DNA from: Ligustrum vulgare
Lineage: Eukaryota; Streptophyta; Magnoliopsida; Lamiales; Oleaceae
Assembly (NCBI GenBank): GCA_963555705.1
Contig: OY743181.1
Span: 25,796,513 to 25,860,512, forward strand
Reading direction: 5' to 3'
DNA length: 64,000 nt
Shown: positions 27,189-38,788 of the stretch, piece by piece
Layout: each line of letters opens with the position of its first letter
Numbering within the stretch: the first letter of the stretch is position 1
Position numbers and translations under genes: made by a program
Notes under the pieces: model-generated
Seen by the model: only the letters and a program-made list of their open reading frames with translations
Database searches by the model: none
Told to the model about the DNA's origin: nothing

Positions 27189-27486
27189 ATCATATCTTAA
27201 TTATCCAAATGTACTGATCATATCTTTGTCCAGGTATACTAACCCAATCATTGTAGTTGATCTTCAACCTTGTATATGTCTAGGCATATCTCTCCTCCAT
27301 CCCCTCAAGATATAACTAATGGTTAGCAATTTCACATTATTACAGATAAATACTGCAAAAAAAAAGTGACAATTGCAAAAAAAAAATCACATTTATCTTT
27401 CTAATATAAAACCGTATAATTCTTCTTCTACATTGATTCTTTTAAAACTATACATCTACCCTTACCTTGTAACTGGTTCCTATACA

Positions 27487-27780
27487 TCATTCTTCAGCAG
27501 TTATAACATAGCGAAACATTTTTTCTGCAAGGTGTTCTTGGATTTCCTTGAACTTTGAGATTGTGTAAAATCCAAAAAAATAAATTTCCATACCACATCT
27601 ACTTGCAAAAGGCATTGTATTTGAATATGACTTAAAAATTGTTTGAAATTCATTTTCAACCTTACGCCTTAGAGCTCACTCATACTATTCAACAAATTGC
27701 TTCAACGATAAATTAGAATGAACATGACCATTGAAAAATGCATTGATGCTCTTACTTAGCTACATTGTGGACATCCCAAC
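27487..27780 (-). pseudogene. FAR1-related (MULE-derived) transposase fragment
   Basis: The minus strand reads GMSTM, stop, then SKSINAFFNGHVHSNLSLKQ, then FVE-stop-YE-stop-ALRRKVENEFQT and YTISKFKEIQEHLAEKMFRY. This is the conserved segment after the MULE transposase domain of FAR1/FHY3-related proteins, whose usual form is SMNAFFDGYV...LKQFVEQYD. Three in-frame stops show decay. Neither the N-terminal zinc finger nor the SWIM domain was found next to it. It could come from a domesticated FRS gene or from a MULE such as Jittery. Confidence 0.65.
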
Positions 27781-27870
27781 CCTAAAAGATGTTCTCAAGA
27801 AAAAAGTAGAATAAGACCAGGGTGAGAAGTCCTCCAAATGGTATATAAACGAAATAGAGTTTGCTTTCAA

Positions 27871-28095
27871 TCAGTCTCTCCCAAAAGATAAGGTCAATTT
27901 CCAGTCGAATTGATCCGAAATTGGATCCCAATAGGAGCTCTTGCCCAAAGGTGCTTTATGAAAGTCGATCCACATTTTTATATATTGTAGATAGATGGCA
28001 GGTACGTTCTTTTGGGATAATTGATCTTTGAAGTCCTCCCATACTTGATAGATTGTCTTGGCATTAATTACTTCATTTGCCAAATACGGTTTCAC
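27871..28095 (-). pseudogene. Copia-type gag fragment
   Basis: The frame MKPYLANEVINAKTIYQVWEDFKDQLSQ, split here as MKPYLANEVINAK and TIYQVWEDFKDQLSQ, followed by a Leu/Lys helix, matches the plant copia gag pattern (A..IW..L...F). It is downstream, on the same strand, of a primer-binding site and LTR at 28383-28675. The rest of gag and pol is missing. Confidence 0.55.
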
Positions 28096-28382
28096 AAAGT
28101 ATGTAAGTCATGATTGGATCATGCTATTACATTAATTCCATAAAGAAAAAACGATATGTTCTTCTGTCTCTAAAATAAAGGGGCCTTAATGGAACCATTG
28201 GTAATCATACATTATTCTTGACAGTAAGGGCATGTATCATGGTTGTTAATTGGTTCCATTTACTCTTGCTGGAACAAGCATGGTTTGAGGGAGTGATGGA
28301 CAAAGTATGGACTTGATGAATCCATCCTCATTGTTGGGGAGGTTGCTAAAGTTTGGTTAGATTTTTTTGGTTTGATCTTCTT

Positions 28383-28675
28383 GCTCTAATACCAAGTTAA
28401 AAAAACTCGAAGATAATGATAACTAAGAAGATGAAGAAACTAGAAAAAATCTTGTTCAATACAGGCAATAATGCATATATACAATGGAAAACTGACATGG
28501 AACCTTAAATCCCACATAATCTAATATTTACACAATTATTCTTGGACCTATTATATGGAAGGAAATATTACAATATAAGTAAATACCAAAATAGGGAAAA
28601 TTTGGCCTAGACGATCGCTTAGAAAAAACTAAAGCGATCGCTTGGGCACAATGAAATCAATTCTGCTTGCCAACA
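28383..28675 (-). mobile_element. Copia 5' LTR and primer-binding site
   Basis: On the minus strand the LTR begins TGTTGGCAAGCAG at 28675, carries a TATA-like TTGTATATATGC near 28480, and ends just before TGGTATTAGAGC (28394-28383), the complement of initiator tRNA-Met in degenerate form. The gag fragment lies downstream. No 3' LTR seen, so the element is truncated to its 5' end. The LTR 3' boundary lacks a clean CA. Confidence 0.6.
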
Positions 28676-29280
28676 ATTGCTTCAAGTGACAACCCGTCCT
28701 TTTTTACTGGACAATTGCTTAGAGAAAATCCCAGTGTGAATTTTTATATGTTCCTCTCGGGAAATAAAGTAACCCACAAGTTAAATTCCTTTTTTCTGCT
28801 GATTGGATCAGTTGTAAGTGGATTGGCGGTGTTCCTTGGATTCTTTTGCTTATACAGTTTGTGGCGATCTAAGTTGATGCTTTTCTTGTTTCGCTCAAAA
28901 GGAGGGCAAAAAAACATAAATATTCCACTTTTTACCCCTCCATCCTAGTTTAGACGCCAGACATTAAACCGCACATCCACTCTACAAAGTAAAAGAACAT
29001 AGAACAACAGCCATGGATTGAAGTTGGACATAAATCATTTATTTATTAAAAAGAACGATACATAAAAATCAACCAATCCAGGATTTGCTTACTAATGTTT
29101 GCAACAGAGGAATTCGAGAGAGGAAACTTTATTGCATACGATATATCTAGGCATCTCCTCAGATCTTCACATGTAATTGTCTTGTATGTACATACGGCAT
29201 GTGTCTACTATTGCTTCCTTCATCTCCTATCTCGGACTGGTAACCGGCAGGGGTGGTGGCATTGGGATACAACCCAACTT
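28676..29280. other. 3' flank of the PH-like membrane protein gene
   Basis: No second gene recognised. Open frames at 28667-28948 and 29095-29385 lie opposite or beyond the last exon and show no family match. Confidence 0.4.
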
Positions 29281-32200
29281 TTAGCTGAATGCAGGAGAGG
29301 CCTGGGACTTGTCCATAAGCAACTCAATTTTCTAGTTATCCAAGAAAGGAAATCATGTTATGAACTCAACATATTTAGAAGGTAAGAACTAACTTTTACC
29401 ATATCGTCGTCAATGTCAAGACGAGCAACTTCCTCACTCCGATTTTAACCAATACAAAAATTAATTTAATTTTGAAACTTAAGTACTTATAAGTTAACAT
29501 TATAAGCTTAGAAAAACCTGCCCCATGCCACGTCTAATAGCGACTGTAAAAGTGAATTCCTTCTGCTGTCTATTATGAGTTTCTCAATAAGCATTCCAGA
29601 AATTTCCAAGAATGTCACCTGATGGGTCTCCCGAGGGAACTCACCTTAACTGACTTGTTAAGTTCTTCAAGTTTGTGAAGCATCAAATCTGAAGGTACAA
29701 TGCCTCTGTGTTCTACCGAAGAATGGAGAGGAGAACCCATCGTCTGCATGATAGACATAAGTGAACAGTACTATCTTAAAAGAGGTTTAAATTAACAAAT
29801 GAAACGAACTTCCTATAACAAGAAAAGAAGTGACAAAGCATGATGAATTTTTGTGTTCTCCAATCACAAAGCAACATATGCATACAAGTCAGAGAATGTA
29901 CTTAACCAATCCCATTATAACGTAAGGCATAAATTATGCATCACTTTAGCATATCTGTGTTCCTTAACTATGATTGACGAGACGATACAACTGATTTTTC
30001 CACTCTTCAAACAAGATGAACAAATAGCATTTTGCTAAGAACTTTGATTAAGAGTATGCAGAGGTGGAACCAAGCAAGTTAAAGAGCTGCTAACTGAAAA
30101 TCCCCTAGGAATAACAAACTAGGTTCACCTACTACCTTTTCCATCTACAAAATCCCCCAAAAAATACACGTCTGCACTTCTCTTATCACAAGAAGTGAGC
30201 AAGGACTGGCAACGGTACTATATTCAGATCATTAATGACAAGTTCCCAACTATTTAACGATCTTAATAACGACAAGGTGAACAGTCTTAGTGTAACAGCC
30301 ATTTCCTAAACTGCAGCAATGACAATTGCATTCACCATATGCATAACAAGAGACTTTAAGAGGCACTGTCAAATCCTTCCTCTTTCTCTTGCCAAGTATA
30401 CCTTTTTCTCCAATTTATAAGTATTGAACACTAGGCACTGTGTGAGCACTGTACAAGCAAAAAAGATCTTCCACTGACTGAAAAAACTGGCTCTCTGAAA
30501 AAAGGGACCTACTATGGCAAATTATATTTTCTAAATGACATTAAACTTGAAGTCAAGAAAATCGAAAGGTATTGACTATTTCAATTAGGGGGCTCTTACT
30601 ATCCTTATAGATTAGATGGATACTGAGGAAGACTGGACCCTTTTTCTTGAAGATCCTCTCGTTAGATTCTGGCAACATAGGAAATCCCACTATTGTAATT
30701 GTTCCATAATCCAATGGAGATATTCTTAGGATATATAGCACAAAATGATACTTTCCATTTCATCATATATTTTCAGGAGAGCTATGTACTTAAAATTATT
30801 ACGAAAAAGTAAACAAAAATGAAAAAAAAATCACTGAAAGAAATTCTAGCAAGGTTACATATCAAATAACTGGGCAATTAGTATCATCATGAAAAGCCAA
30901 GCTAGGCTGAACTTTAAGTAATTGAGCAAGAGTTCTATATCCAACATAAGATTATCAGTTCAATGCATGGGGAGAATTGGCAGGAGAAGACCATAAATAA
31001 CAGAATTTGTGGTATAAAACTATATAGATTATGGTGTTGAAAATTTAGAAGAAATGGCCCTAGAGGTCTATGGATGCCTATTTTAACTATTCTGTTGGGT
31101 CTCCATACCCAATCAGGACCAAATCTCAATAATGTGCGCTCCCCACTCCTGGATCAGGAGCACTAAGCATCACAAGATTATCCAAACAACAGTTTTTTAG
31201 GCATCTGAGATTCTTCTTTGGTATCGAGGCGGGGAAGAGTAATTTACATAAAATCATCTTCTGGCCGATCATAGGGACTCTAGGTAATAGACTTGAAAAA
31301 TGTCCATAAGAAAAAAGGCATCTTGAAGTGCTGCGTCTCAACTAGCCATTTGTCAGATGTCCAGCCCAAAACAAGTCGGCAATTTAGTTTTTACATTTTA
31401 CCTTCCAGCCTCTAGGTGGAGATCTCAAAACAGCTGGACCCAAGGTTAGAGATTCCATACGAGCCAAGCTGTCCCCATCTGAAATTAGAGAATTAAGATT
31501 CCAACTATTGCCAACATCTCTTATTGCCTTTGAAGCCTCTGTTACGACAACCTGCATATCATCAAAATTCTTTATAGATTACACGTCTTAGTATTATCTA
31601 ATAGCAAAAGGCATATCGTTAGTATTTTAAAGAATAATTTATTACTTAGTGATATTACCAAAAATACATGATGATAATTTTGGAATTCAGGTTGTACCTT
31701 CCTCAGAAATGCAGGTTTATGAACCCCTTGAACGCGCAATTCATCAACTGGTGCAGCTTTACCATGGGCTATACTTTCAACTCTAAAGGTATGGATTCCA
31801 TACATTGACTGCAAGAAACCTGCATATAAATAAAGAAATGCAACTCCGCTTGTTCATTATAAGAGGAGAGGAGAGAAAAAATGAAAAAAATAAAAATAAA
31901 AATACGTGGAAAATGAGTATAAGGAAACAAGATATCCGAATTTAATTAGATCAAATTCATAACAAAATACTCACAATGTCGGTGCATACATAAGTTGCAC
32001 AAAAAGGGGCACGACAAGGACGTGAACATCCATTCTCAAAATGTATATATCACTAATTGTTGATTTTCATTGTTCTAAAGCTTAAGATCTCATCTAGCTC
32101 ACATTCATAGATGTGAAAAGTATAAATGCAGTGTTTCCACTTGAAGAACTAACTCACTCTCCTAACATACTATCTTCTCTTTGCACAAAACTAAAGCACC

Positions 32201-33200
32201 CATGCGAAATTATCTTAAACTGCTTGTGCTAAGTTATTCACAAAGTCAATGATTCCATTTTCCACATGCTTCCGCAGAAAAAAGATTATTAAAAGAAAAA
32301 AGGAAGGAAGGAAACTTTTATTGAAGAAAAGCAGAAACTTTACAGGATTGGTTACGAGCAATTACAATAGCATCACACTAGGTTTGGCAAAAATAAATTT
32401 ATAATTTATGCCGATGAAACATACTTTTTTATCCACAATCATAAGATCCACAACTAACTACTCCCTTATATCCACATATTCCGTAGAACCCACAACTTAT
32501 AACACTTAAAAGCACTACCAATCAAGTAATATGTCTTTAAAGATTTGCAATCTGTTATTTGAACGCATGACTCTATTCTGTTAATGAGAGGAACCTGCAT
32601 TACACTGGTATGGATGCATTGAATAAACTACTGATAAAACTAGTTGGTGAAAGAAGGTAACCATGAAAGTTATATTTTTACCTTGTTCAACGATGATATC
32701 AATAACCAAGGATAGAGGTACATGCTTTTCAATTTTCCTTTCTCCGCAAAAGGGTATAAATGAAGGCCTTGACACCTAGAAATGAAGAAAAACTGTCATA
32801 TATTAGCTCCAGATTATTAATTTCACTCTTGAAGGGTGAAGCTAACAATGTTAAATCGATTCATTAGAAGATGAAATACCTTATAAACTATTTCTGTGGA
32901 TGTAACATAGAGCTTGCGTGATGCTATGTCCTTCTTAATCACACATCTTCTAAAAGGCAAATATAGCAGCATAATGATCCCAATACCCCATGCTAAAACC
33001 AGCAGTAGAGATATTGAGACCCATATTAACATATCGTACTGTATGTTTTTTGATGCTAGTTCTTCAAATGAAGCCTCGTATAAAATTTGTGAAGGAATAT
33101 CAGCTTCTTTATCTCCATCTAGCTCAGAGACAGGGTCAGAGAGCAACAAATCTTTTGCTGACTCTAGCTTTGATAGTCCGTCAGTATGACCCATCAGCAT
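29281..33200 (-). CDS. Conserved plant membrane protein with a PH-like domain, six coding exons
   Basis: Coding exons on the minus strand are 33200-32880, 32775-32682, 31819-31698, 31551-31402, 29743-29645 and 29331-29281 (TAA at 29283-29281). All junctions follow GT-AG and stay in frame, giving 278 aa (276 if the second Met, MGHTDGL, is used). Residues about 57-81 form one strong membrane segment (ISLLLVLAWGIGIIMLLYL). Residues about 86-175 look like a bacterial-type PH fold (RKLYVTSTEIVYK, HVPLSLVIDIIVEQ, GIHTFRVES). A short helix (LMLHKLEELNKSVKK) precedes the end. I recognise the protein as conserved across land plants; it may be catalogued as DUF7642 (memory, unchecked). Its function is unknown, so none is given. 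An acceptor (TTTACAG) just before the start codon implies a 5' UTR intron of about 1.1 kb. Confidence 0.88.
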
Positions 33201-33271
33201 CTGTAAATCTTAAATCTAATGACAAATTACGGAGTTCATCAACTGGACAACAAAGTGCTTCCCGCCAGCCC

Positions 33272-33291
33272 GGGGGGGGGGGGGGGGGGGG
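33272..33291 (+). repeat. Homopolymer of 20 G
   Basis: Twenty uninterrupted G follow CCAGCCC within the 5' UTR intron. Runs this long are rare in plant DNA and can form G-quadruplex structures; read or assembly slippage is also possible. Confidence 0.95.
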
Positions 33292-33758
33292 ATGTCTTAT
33301 TAATAATATTAATAAAAATAATGTCCACAAACATGAATTACATTTTGATTTGAAATATGTAGAATAAAAGAAATCAATTTATTCAATCAGTTTCAAAACC
33401 TATAGCAATCTTTTTCTCATTATTGCATCATACACAAATCTGTTATTTCCCTAAATTACAAATCAGTTAATTACCATAACAAGGAGTAAATGATGTGCTA
33501 ATAGAAATCATTGATCGAATTTCATTTTTAAATTCAATTACAAAAGAACATAAATCAAGTTTAATGCTAAGAGCAATCATTTATGTGATTGAACTGCCTT
33601 TTAAATTCAACAAAAACAAAATAAAAATCAATCTTTACATTTCAACATACACTCAATTGCACACTAAATACAATGCGAAAACTAGTATATGCCAGCACTT
33701 GAAATTATTTAATTGCGAGGAAGGTTTTAACAAGAAAACTCCAAACGAGTAACTGATA

Positions 33759-33790
33759 CTCCCTCCGTCCCAAAAAAAAGTTAGTCCTAA
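33759..33790. mobile_element. Stowaway-like (Tc1/mariner) MITE end, one-sided
   Basis: TA followed by CTCCCTCCGTCCC is the canonical Stowaway terminus. The opposite end is not visible to the right. A 22-bp segment (GCGAGGAAGGTTTTA core) occurs on both sides, at about 33714 and 34062, suggesting a local duplication. Confidence 0.6.
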
Positions 33791-33947
33791 AAAATGGTAA
33801 TTAATATATTTAAGGTATTAAATTTCATTAATGTTTTTCATTTATACATGACTATCTTTACGAGCTTCCATTGTTCTTATCTTATAATATAAACAAATAA
33901 CACAATCAATGCAACGGTATAACAAAAAATTAATTAGTAAAACAAAT

Positions 33948-34011
33948 CAAAAATCAACTTTTAATTTTCACTCTCTCTCTCTCTCTCTCTCTCAAAAATC
34001 AACTTTTAATT

Positions 34012-34048
<37 letters not shown>
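33948..34048 (+). repeat. Duplicated TC microsatellite
   Basis: The unit AAAATCAACTTTTAATTTTCAC followed by (TC)n, given here as AAAATCAACTTTTAA plus TTTTCAC, is present twice in tandem with (TC) runs of different length. The second run is the longer. Confidence 0.9.
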
Positions 34049-34049
<1 letters not shown>

Positions 34050-34418
34050 GGCACACTTTAATCGCGAGGAAGGTTTTAGCTAGAACAAATGATAGATTGG
34101 TAACAGTACAACGAATTTTTTTAATAATATTTCTCGACAGATATTGGTATATAGTTATATAAAATAAAAGATAACTACAAGTTTAATTTTCATTATTCGG
34201 ATTGTTTCCAGCTAAAAACACCGATCAAGACAACCAGAAAAAGTAGAAAATAAATACAAATTCATATTTTCACCCGAGGTTTTTTTCTGATTAAATTGAA
34301 TTGCGAACTCACTGTTTTTGCTAATCGATTGAAGCCTTGAAGGTGGAATTTTGTTTTTTCAGAAAAGTCTCTCTCTATCAATGTACTCGGGGAGCGCGCA
34401 AATGGCCTATAAGTTAGA

Positions 34419-36267
34419 GGGTTAAGTACACGATTACACACATTTAAGTATGAAATTTTTTGAAATCAGGTAATTTGTAACTATTTACAAAAGTATCAAA
34501 ATAATTTTCAAAATCAGGTATTCTTTTAAAATCAGAAATAAGGTTTTGTAATTAATTACAATTGTAACTTTATTTCAATTTTGTAATTAATTATAATTGT
34601 AACTTATGAATTAGTTAAACATTAGTGTAATTCGTAATTAATTATATTAGTATAATTTGTAATCAACAGCCACTACAACCGCGGTCGTCGGACTACCGTT
34701 GAAAATACAATAGTAACTTATATCATTTTTGTAATTAATTACAATTGTAACTTTATTTCAATTTGTAATTTTAAATAAAATTGTAATTAATTACCACCAC
34801 CACCAAATTTGTAACAAGTCACCGCCATAACGTCGAAAAATACAATAGTAACTTATTTCAGTTTTGTAATTAATTAATACAATATTAACTTATTTCAGTT
34901 TTGTAATTAATTACAATTGTAACTTTATTTCAATTTGTAATTAGTTACAATTGTAATTATAATTTTAATTAAAATTGTAATAATTAATTACGACCACCGA
35001 TCACCACCTAATTTGTAACCAGTCACTGCCACAGCGTCGGAAATACAGTAACTTATTTCAGTTTTGTAATTAATTACAATTGTAACTTTATTTCAATTTG
35101 TAATTAGTTACAATTGTAAATTTAACTACAATTGCAATTAATTAACATCACCACCCCCGATCATCACCTAATTTGTAATCAGTCGCCGTCACAACCACCG
35201 TTGGAAATACAATTGTAACTTTATTTCAATTTGTAATTGTTACAATTGCAAATTTAACTACAATTTCAATTAATTAACATTACCACCACTAATCACCACC
35301 TAATTTGTAATTAGTCACCGTCACAACCACCGTCGAAAATACAATTATAACTTTATTTTAATTTGTAATTAGTTACTATTGTAATTTTAATTGTAATTGT
35401 AATTAGTTTAGTTACTTCCTTTAGATCTAACCATAAATCATCCCAAATTGAGGAAAAATGCTTATTTTGTTTCCATGTGGCACCGTTCAGTGGATAACTA
35501 CTCGGGTTAAGTTCATAATTACAAACATTTATATTTGAAAATTTTTGTAATCAGGTGATTTGTAACTAATTACACAAATATTAAAATATTTATCAGAATC
35601 GAGTTTTTTTTTTTTTAATTAGAATCAGGTTTTTGTAATTAATTACAATTGTAACTTTATTTCAATTTGTAATTAGTTACAATTATAATTATAATTTTAA
35701 TTAAAATTATAATTAATTATCACCACCACCACCATTGATCACTACCTAATTTGTAACCAGCCACCACCACTACATTATTTCAATTTTGTAATTAATTACA
35801 ATTGTAATTTTATTTCAATTTGTAATTAGTTACAATTGTAATTTTAATTAAAATTGTAATTAGTCACCACCACCACCATCGATCGCCACCTAATTTGAAA
35901 CCAGTCACCACCACCTTATTTCAGTTTTGTAATTAATTACAATTGTAACTTTATTTGTAATTAGTTACAATTGTAATTAATTAAATTTAATTCTTCTGTT
36001 TTTATTGATTCATATATAATTGTAGTTATGATTAAGAAATACAAGAAAGTAATTGAATTTTTGGATAGATGGGATTGAATTTGGGATATTTTCACACAAA
36101 TTTGAAAGCGAGCACAGCTGCACCATGGAGGATATGGTATTTTAGCGGGGAGAGAGAAGAATGGTTAGGGTTTAGTTTATATTATTCACCTGATTTTGTA
36201 AAATAGTTTGGAATTAGCTGATTTTAAAAATTTAAAGATTAAATATATGAATGAGCCTAATTAGCCC
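34419..36267. mobile_element. Mutator-like element, 1849 bp, with 9-bp target duplication
   Basis: TAAGTTAGA flanks both sides (34410-34418 and 36268-36276), an exact 9-bp duplication. The element begins GGGTTAAGTACACG and the reverse complement of its end begins GGGCTAATTAGG, with loose similarity continuing through ATTTAA-type DNA and AAATCAGGT. The body is dominated by repeats of GTAATTAATTACAATTGTAA. The right end contains a non-repetitive piece (about 36020-36170) with a Met-start frame on the minus strand that may be captured DNA. No transposase. Confidence 0.65.
34520..35995. repeat. Palindromic AT-rich repeat field
   Basis: The near-palindrome GTAATTAATTACAATTGTAA with the spacer CTTTATTTCAATTTGTAATT recurs roughly every 150-200 bp, about seven times, separated by CAC-rich spacers (CACCACCACC). 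A similar but smaller field is at 46590-46930. Confidence 0.75.
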
Positions 36268-36324
36268 TAAGTTAGAAGGCCTGGCCCTATTCGGTGAGGT
36301 TAACCGGGATTAAAACTAGTACAA

Positions 36325-36356
36325 CTAGTATTTTCATCCGTGCGCATTGCACGGGG
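36325..36356 (-). mobile_element. Helitron 3' terminus
   Basis: On the minus strand the sequence reads CCGTGC-AATGC-GCACGG (6-bp stem), a 9-nt spacer and then TACTAG, followed by T. This is the classic plant Helitron 3' end. The element would extend to the right in window coordinates; its 5' TC end was not found. Confidence 0.65.
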
Positions 36357-38106
36357 AATATAGTTTTGATAATGATTTCGATCAAAATTTATAAAAATAT
36401 ATTGACTATATAATTATGTCAATAAAAATATTGTGTAATAACATTTTAATACAAAAATATTATCGAATTCAAAACTTAAAAAAAAAAAAAATCAAAATAG
36501 GAAATGCAACATTTACAAAACTAATAAAAAATAAGAAATTATGAGCTTGTTTGTAAATGATAAAAAATTTATCATAACTTTTCACAACACAATCTCAATC
36601 ATCCATTCTTAGTCAAGTCCAACATTTTATACTTTTCAAATATGTTTAAACCACACATCCATCAAAAATAAAATAAAAACTACAAAAATCAAAATTTTTC
36701 ACATTACCAAACAGACTCTATGATCATTATAAGATTTTTTTTCTTTTTAAAATTGTTTGTCTCTTTAAAAAAAAAATAGTTTTATTTACTATTTATTTGT
36801 TTGTTAAACTTTTTTTTTAAAATAAGTTATTTTTATCTTTTTTTTGATATATTAAATTATTTTGAAATAAAATTTAATAAATAAAATTAACAATCATAAA
36901 TTTATTTTTGTTTTTGAATTGGTAAAGAATATTGTTGTTATATTTTTTGTTTATTTAATTTTACTCCAAATGAGTAAATATCGTTTTATTTGTAAAATAA
37001 TTTTTTTTAGAAAATTTTCTGATCTTTGAAATAATTATTTATTTTTAAATTAAAATTGATTCGACCCCTGTTCAACCACCGATTCAATCTTCTGACCCTT
37101 GATCTGTTGTCTGTTTCAAGTCTAACCATTTCAGGTTTTCTGAACACGGAGTTTTATATAACTTAAATAATATAATTTAAAATGAATTAAAAAATATAAA
37201 TTACAACTTTGACATTTGATCTTTTGGACGATTTTACAGACAATATTTTTACAGTTTGCTCTCACTTGTTATATTGTATTAAACTTCTTGTTGAGATCTT
37301 CGATTTGACACATATATTACATATTTTTCGACTTCAAAATAATACAATAATGTATATGATTAAAAAAGTGATTTGAGAAATTGTGTGGTTTATAAAATGG
37401 TTTATAAACCATTTTTGCAAATTTATCGAACACATGCTTAAACATAATTTTAATACTGATAGTTACCCATAGGATTTTTCAAATACATTCTAACATGCGA
37501 GAGTAATTACTTCTAACTCTTGTTAATTGTCATTACATATGACAGAAAATTATATTCAATTAAGTATAAAATTATTCGATTTGAAAGAAAATTTCTGGAT
37601 TAGTCATTTAATTTTTTATATATATATAATTTAACTGGAAAACTTATAAAAAAAATACACAATATAAGGAATGTTCTTAAGTTCTTTAAACTAAAGCATT
37701 TTTCGTTCTTTAAACTAAAATATTTTCGGGTTATTTAAATGTTTTTCAACACATTTTATAATATAATTTTATATCTTTAGAAATAATTTAATGTTACTTT
37801 AATAAATTAGTTACACTATGATTAATCAGAATATTTTTGAATAATCTTTTTTTTATAATTAATTTAACAAAATTTCTAAATTACGGATCTTGAATATTTT
37901 TTTTATAACAATAGAGAATTATCTATTTATTTTTTAAATTATACTTATGATGCTTTTGATGTAATTTTTTCACATTTTTCACACACAAAAAAATGAAGTT
38001 AGGATACATAATAAGATTAATAATTATATTAAAAATCAATCATCCTATTAAGTAAAAACAAATTTGTTAAAAAAAAAATTAAATTGTCCTTTTTTGGAAT
38101 AGAAAC
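36357..38106. other. Very AT-rich stretch, probable interior of a non-autonomous Helitron
   Basis: No coding or RNA gene recognised. A perfect GGTTTATAAACC palindrome lies near 37399, shared with the MITE family at 42.3 kb. Confidence 0.4.
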
Positions 38107-38625
38107 GAAGCATCTCTGGTTGACAAAATATTTTTAAACAACACGCTTTTAAACTACTTTTTAATCACACATATATTTTCTATCCACTTTTCAATAACTA
38201 ATTTTTACCTCAAAAACATCATATTCTTTGTTTTTAAACAAAAATTTGTAACTACCATTATTTTTATATAATTTAATAGTGCTCAAAACAGTTTTTTTTT
38301 TTGGAACAAATGCTTTTAGTACTCAAAAGTGTAATTCAAATTTGCAATCATTACACTTTTCAAAATGCAATCATTTTTTATTTATGTTTTAATTCTTATA
38401 TTTTGGGCAAAACCTTTCCAAATTTAGTAAGTACATTTTGGTGGGAAAGTGTGTGTGTGTGTTATTTTTGGTAAAGACTTTGTTTTTATAGATATATTTT
38501 ACGCTCCGTTCTTTTACGCAATGATTAGAATTTATAAACAAATTTATAAATAACACAATTTCTCAAATTACTTTTTAATCACACATATTTTCTCTCTTCA
38601 ATTTTCAACCATTGATCTATCTAGA
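38107..38625. mobile_element. Two MITE copies of a dispersed family
   Basis: Segments at about 38125-38260 and 38520-38625 share ACTTTTTAATCACACATATT and TTTCTCTCTTCAATTTTCAA-type cores with the copy split by the LTR at 42.4 kb and the LIM intron 4 copy. They show what that family looks like uninterrupted. Confidence 0.5.
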
Positions 38626-38788
38626 AAATACCAAAAATTTAAAAAATAAATGGCGGCTTGAGCCGCCGAACACACTATTAGTGTATTTTTATAAAGTTAG
38701 CAAGATATACATTTGAAAATTTTAGATAGGTTCTGTTTGTATTTTATTTTTTATTTTTATTTTTAAAACGTTTTCTACTTTTTGTTTT

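Larger units (their letters stand above)
33201..34400 (-). promoter_or_regulatory. 5' UTR intron and probable first non-coding exon of the PH-like gene
   Basis: The coding start follows an acceptor at 33201-33202. A matching donor GTGAGT begins at 34312, so a non-coding exon would cover about 34313-34400 and contains GAGAGAGAC. The intron holds a G20 tract, a Stowaway-like end and a duplicated TC microsatellite. The transcription start is not proven. Confidence 0.45.

Noticed and set aside
34520..35995. Centromeric-type satellite
   Set aside because: Spacing is irregular, spacers differ, and the field is bounded by a 9-bp target duplication, so it is element interior.
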